Source: Bordetella parapertussis
Lineage (GTDB): Bacteria; Pseudomonadota; Gammaproteobacteria; Burkholderiales; Burkholderiaceae_A
Direction: 5' to 3'
Assembly: GCA_945862305.1 (NCBI GenBank)
Contig: CAMAXF010000019.1
Coordinates: 1-12,410, forward strand
Length of the DNA stretch: 12,410 bases
Program-made: the position numbers and the translations under genes
Shown: positions 12,222 through 12,410 of the stretch, piece after piece
Numbering within the stretch: position 1 is the first letter of the stretch
How the letters are laid out: each line of letters starts with the position of its first letter
Notes under the pieces: generated by a model
Told to the model about the DNA's origin: nothing
The model's database searches: none
What the model saw: the letters and a program-made list of their open reading frames with translations, nothing else

Positions 12222-12410
12222 TTACTCGATCACTTTAGCGACGACGCCTGCGCCGACGGTACGGCCGCCCTCGCGGATGGCAAAGCGCAGGCCCTGCTCC
12301 ATGGCAATCGGCGCAATCAGGGTGACCACCATCTTCACATTGTCACCAGGCATCACCATCTCCGTGCCCTCAGGCAACACCACCGAGCCCGTGACATCGG
12401 TCGTGCGGAA
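12222..12410 (-). CDS. tuf: Elongation factor Tu, C-terminal part (cut by window edge)
   Basis: EF-Tu carries aminoacyl-tRNA to the ribosome as a GTP complex. Only the last 62 codons are in the window; the N-terminal GTPase domain lies beyond the right edge. The visible part is domain 3: it starts [15 protein letters not shown], continues through [20 protein letters not shown], and ends in the conserved [16 protein letters not shown] followed by VVAKVIE and a TAA stop. This is nearly identical to other proteobacterial EF-Tu C-termini. The position, just upstream of trnW-secE-nusG, suggests the tufB-type copy. A second copy is expected in the str operon downstream of rpsL, which is outside the window. 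Confidence 0.98.
   Translation of the reverse strand, partial: FRTTDVTGSVVLPEGTEMVMPGDNVKMVVTLIAPIAMEQGLRFAIREGGRTVGAGVVAKVIE

Overview
This window is a core housekeeping locus of a high-GC betaproteobacterium, most likely in the order Burkholderiales. That placement rests on remembered family sequences: the RpoC N-terminus ([12 protein letters not shown]) and the RpoB, NusG and EF-Tu sequences resemble Burkholderiaceae/Alcaligenaceae proteins. No database search was run. Every gene is on the minus strand, so transcription runs from high to low coordinates.

In transcription order the layout is: the C-terminal 62 codons of tuf (EF-Tu), cut by the right edge; a complete tRNA-Trp gene; secE; nusG; rplK (L11); rplA (L1); rplJ (L10); rplL (L7/L12); rpoB; rpoC; and the first 64 codons of rpsL (S12), cut by the left edge. 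This is the classic tuf-trnW-secE-nusG-rplKAJL-rpoBC arrangement leading into the rpsL (str) operon. All complete genes have intact reading frames, near-standard lengths and intact key motifs. I see no mobile element, CRISPR array, pseudogene or foreign insert.

The genes serve the core of gene expression. EF-Tu delivers aminoacyl-tRNA, including the Trp-tRNA made here. SecE is part of the protein export channel. NusG couples RNA polymerase to ribosomes and Rho. L11, L1, L10 and L7/L12 build the two ribosomal stalks. RpoB and RpoC are the catalytic subunits of RNA polymerase. S12 monitors decoding.

The less predictable content is in the short gaps, none longer than 224 bases. They hold a terminator-like hairpin after nusG, a promoter-like element and structured leader before rplJ, a GC-rich element between rplL and rpoB that can fold in competing ways and resembles an attenuator, a perfect 13-bp hairpin between rpoC and rpsL, and an inverted repeat that brackets tRNA-Trp. 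These are candidate regulatory or processing elements, mostly at places where Escherichia coli is known to regulate the same operons. I found no evidence for a new biological system; the window is an ordinary, highly conserved region.
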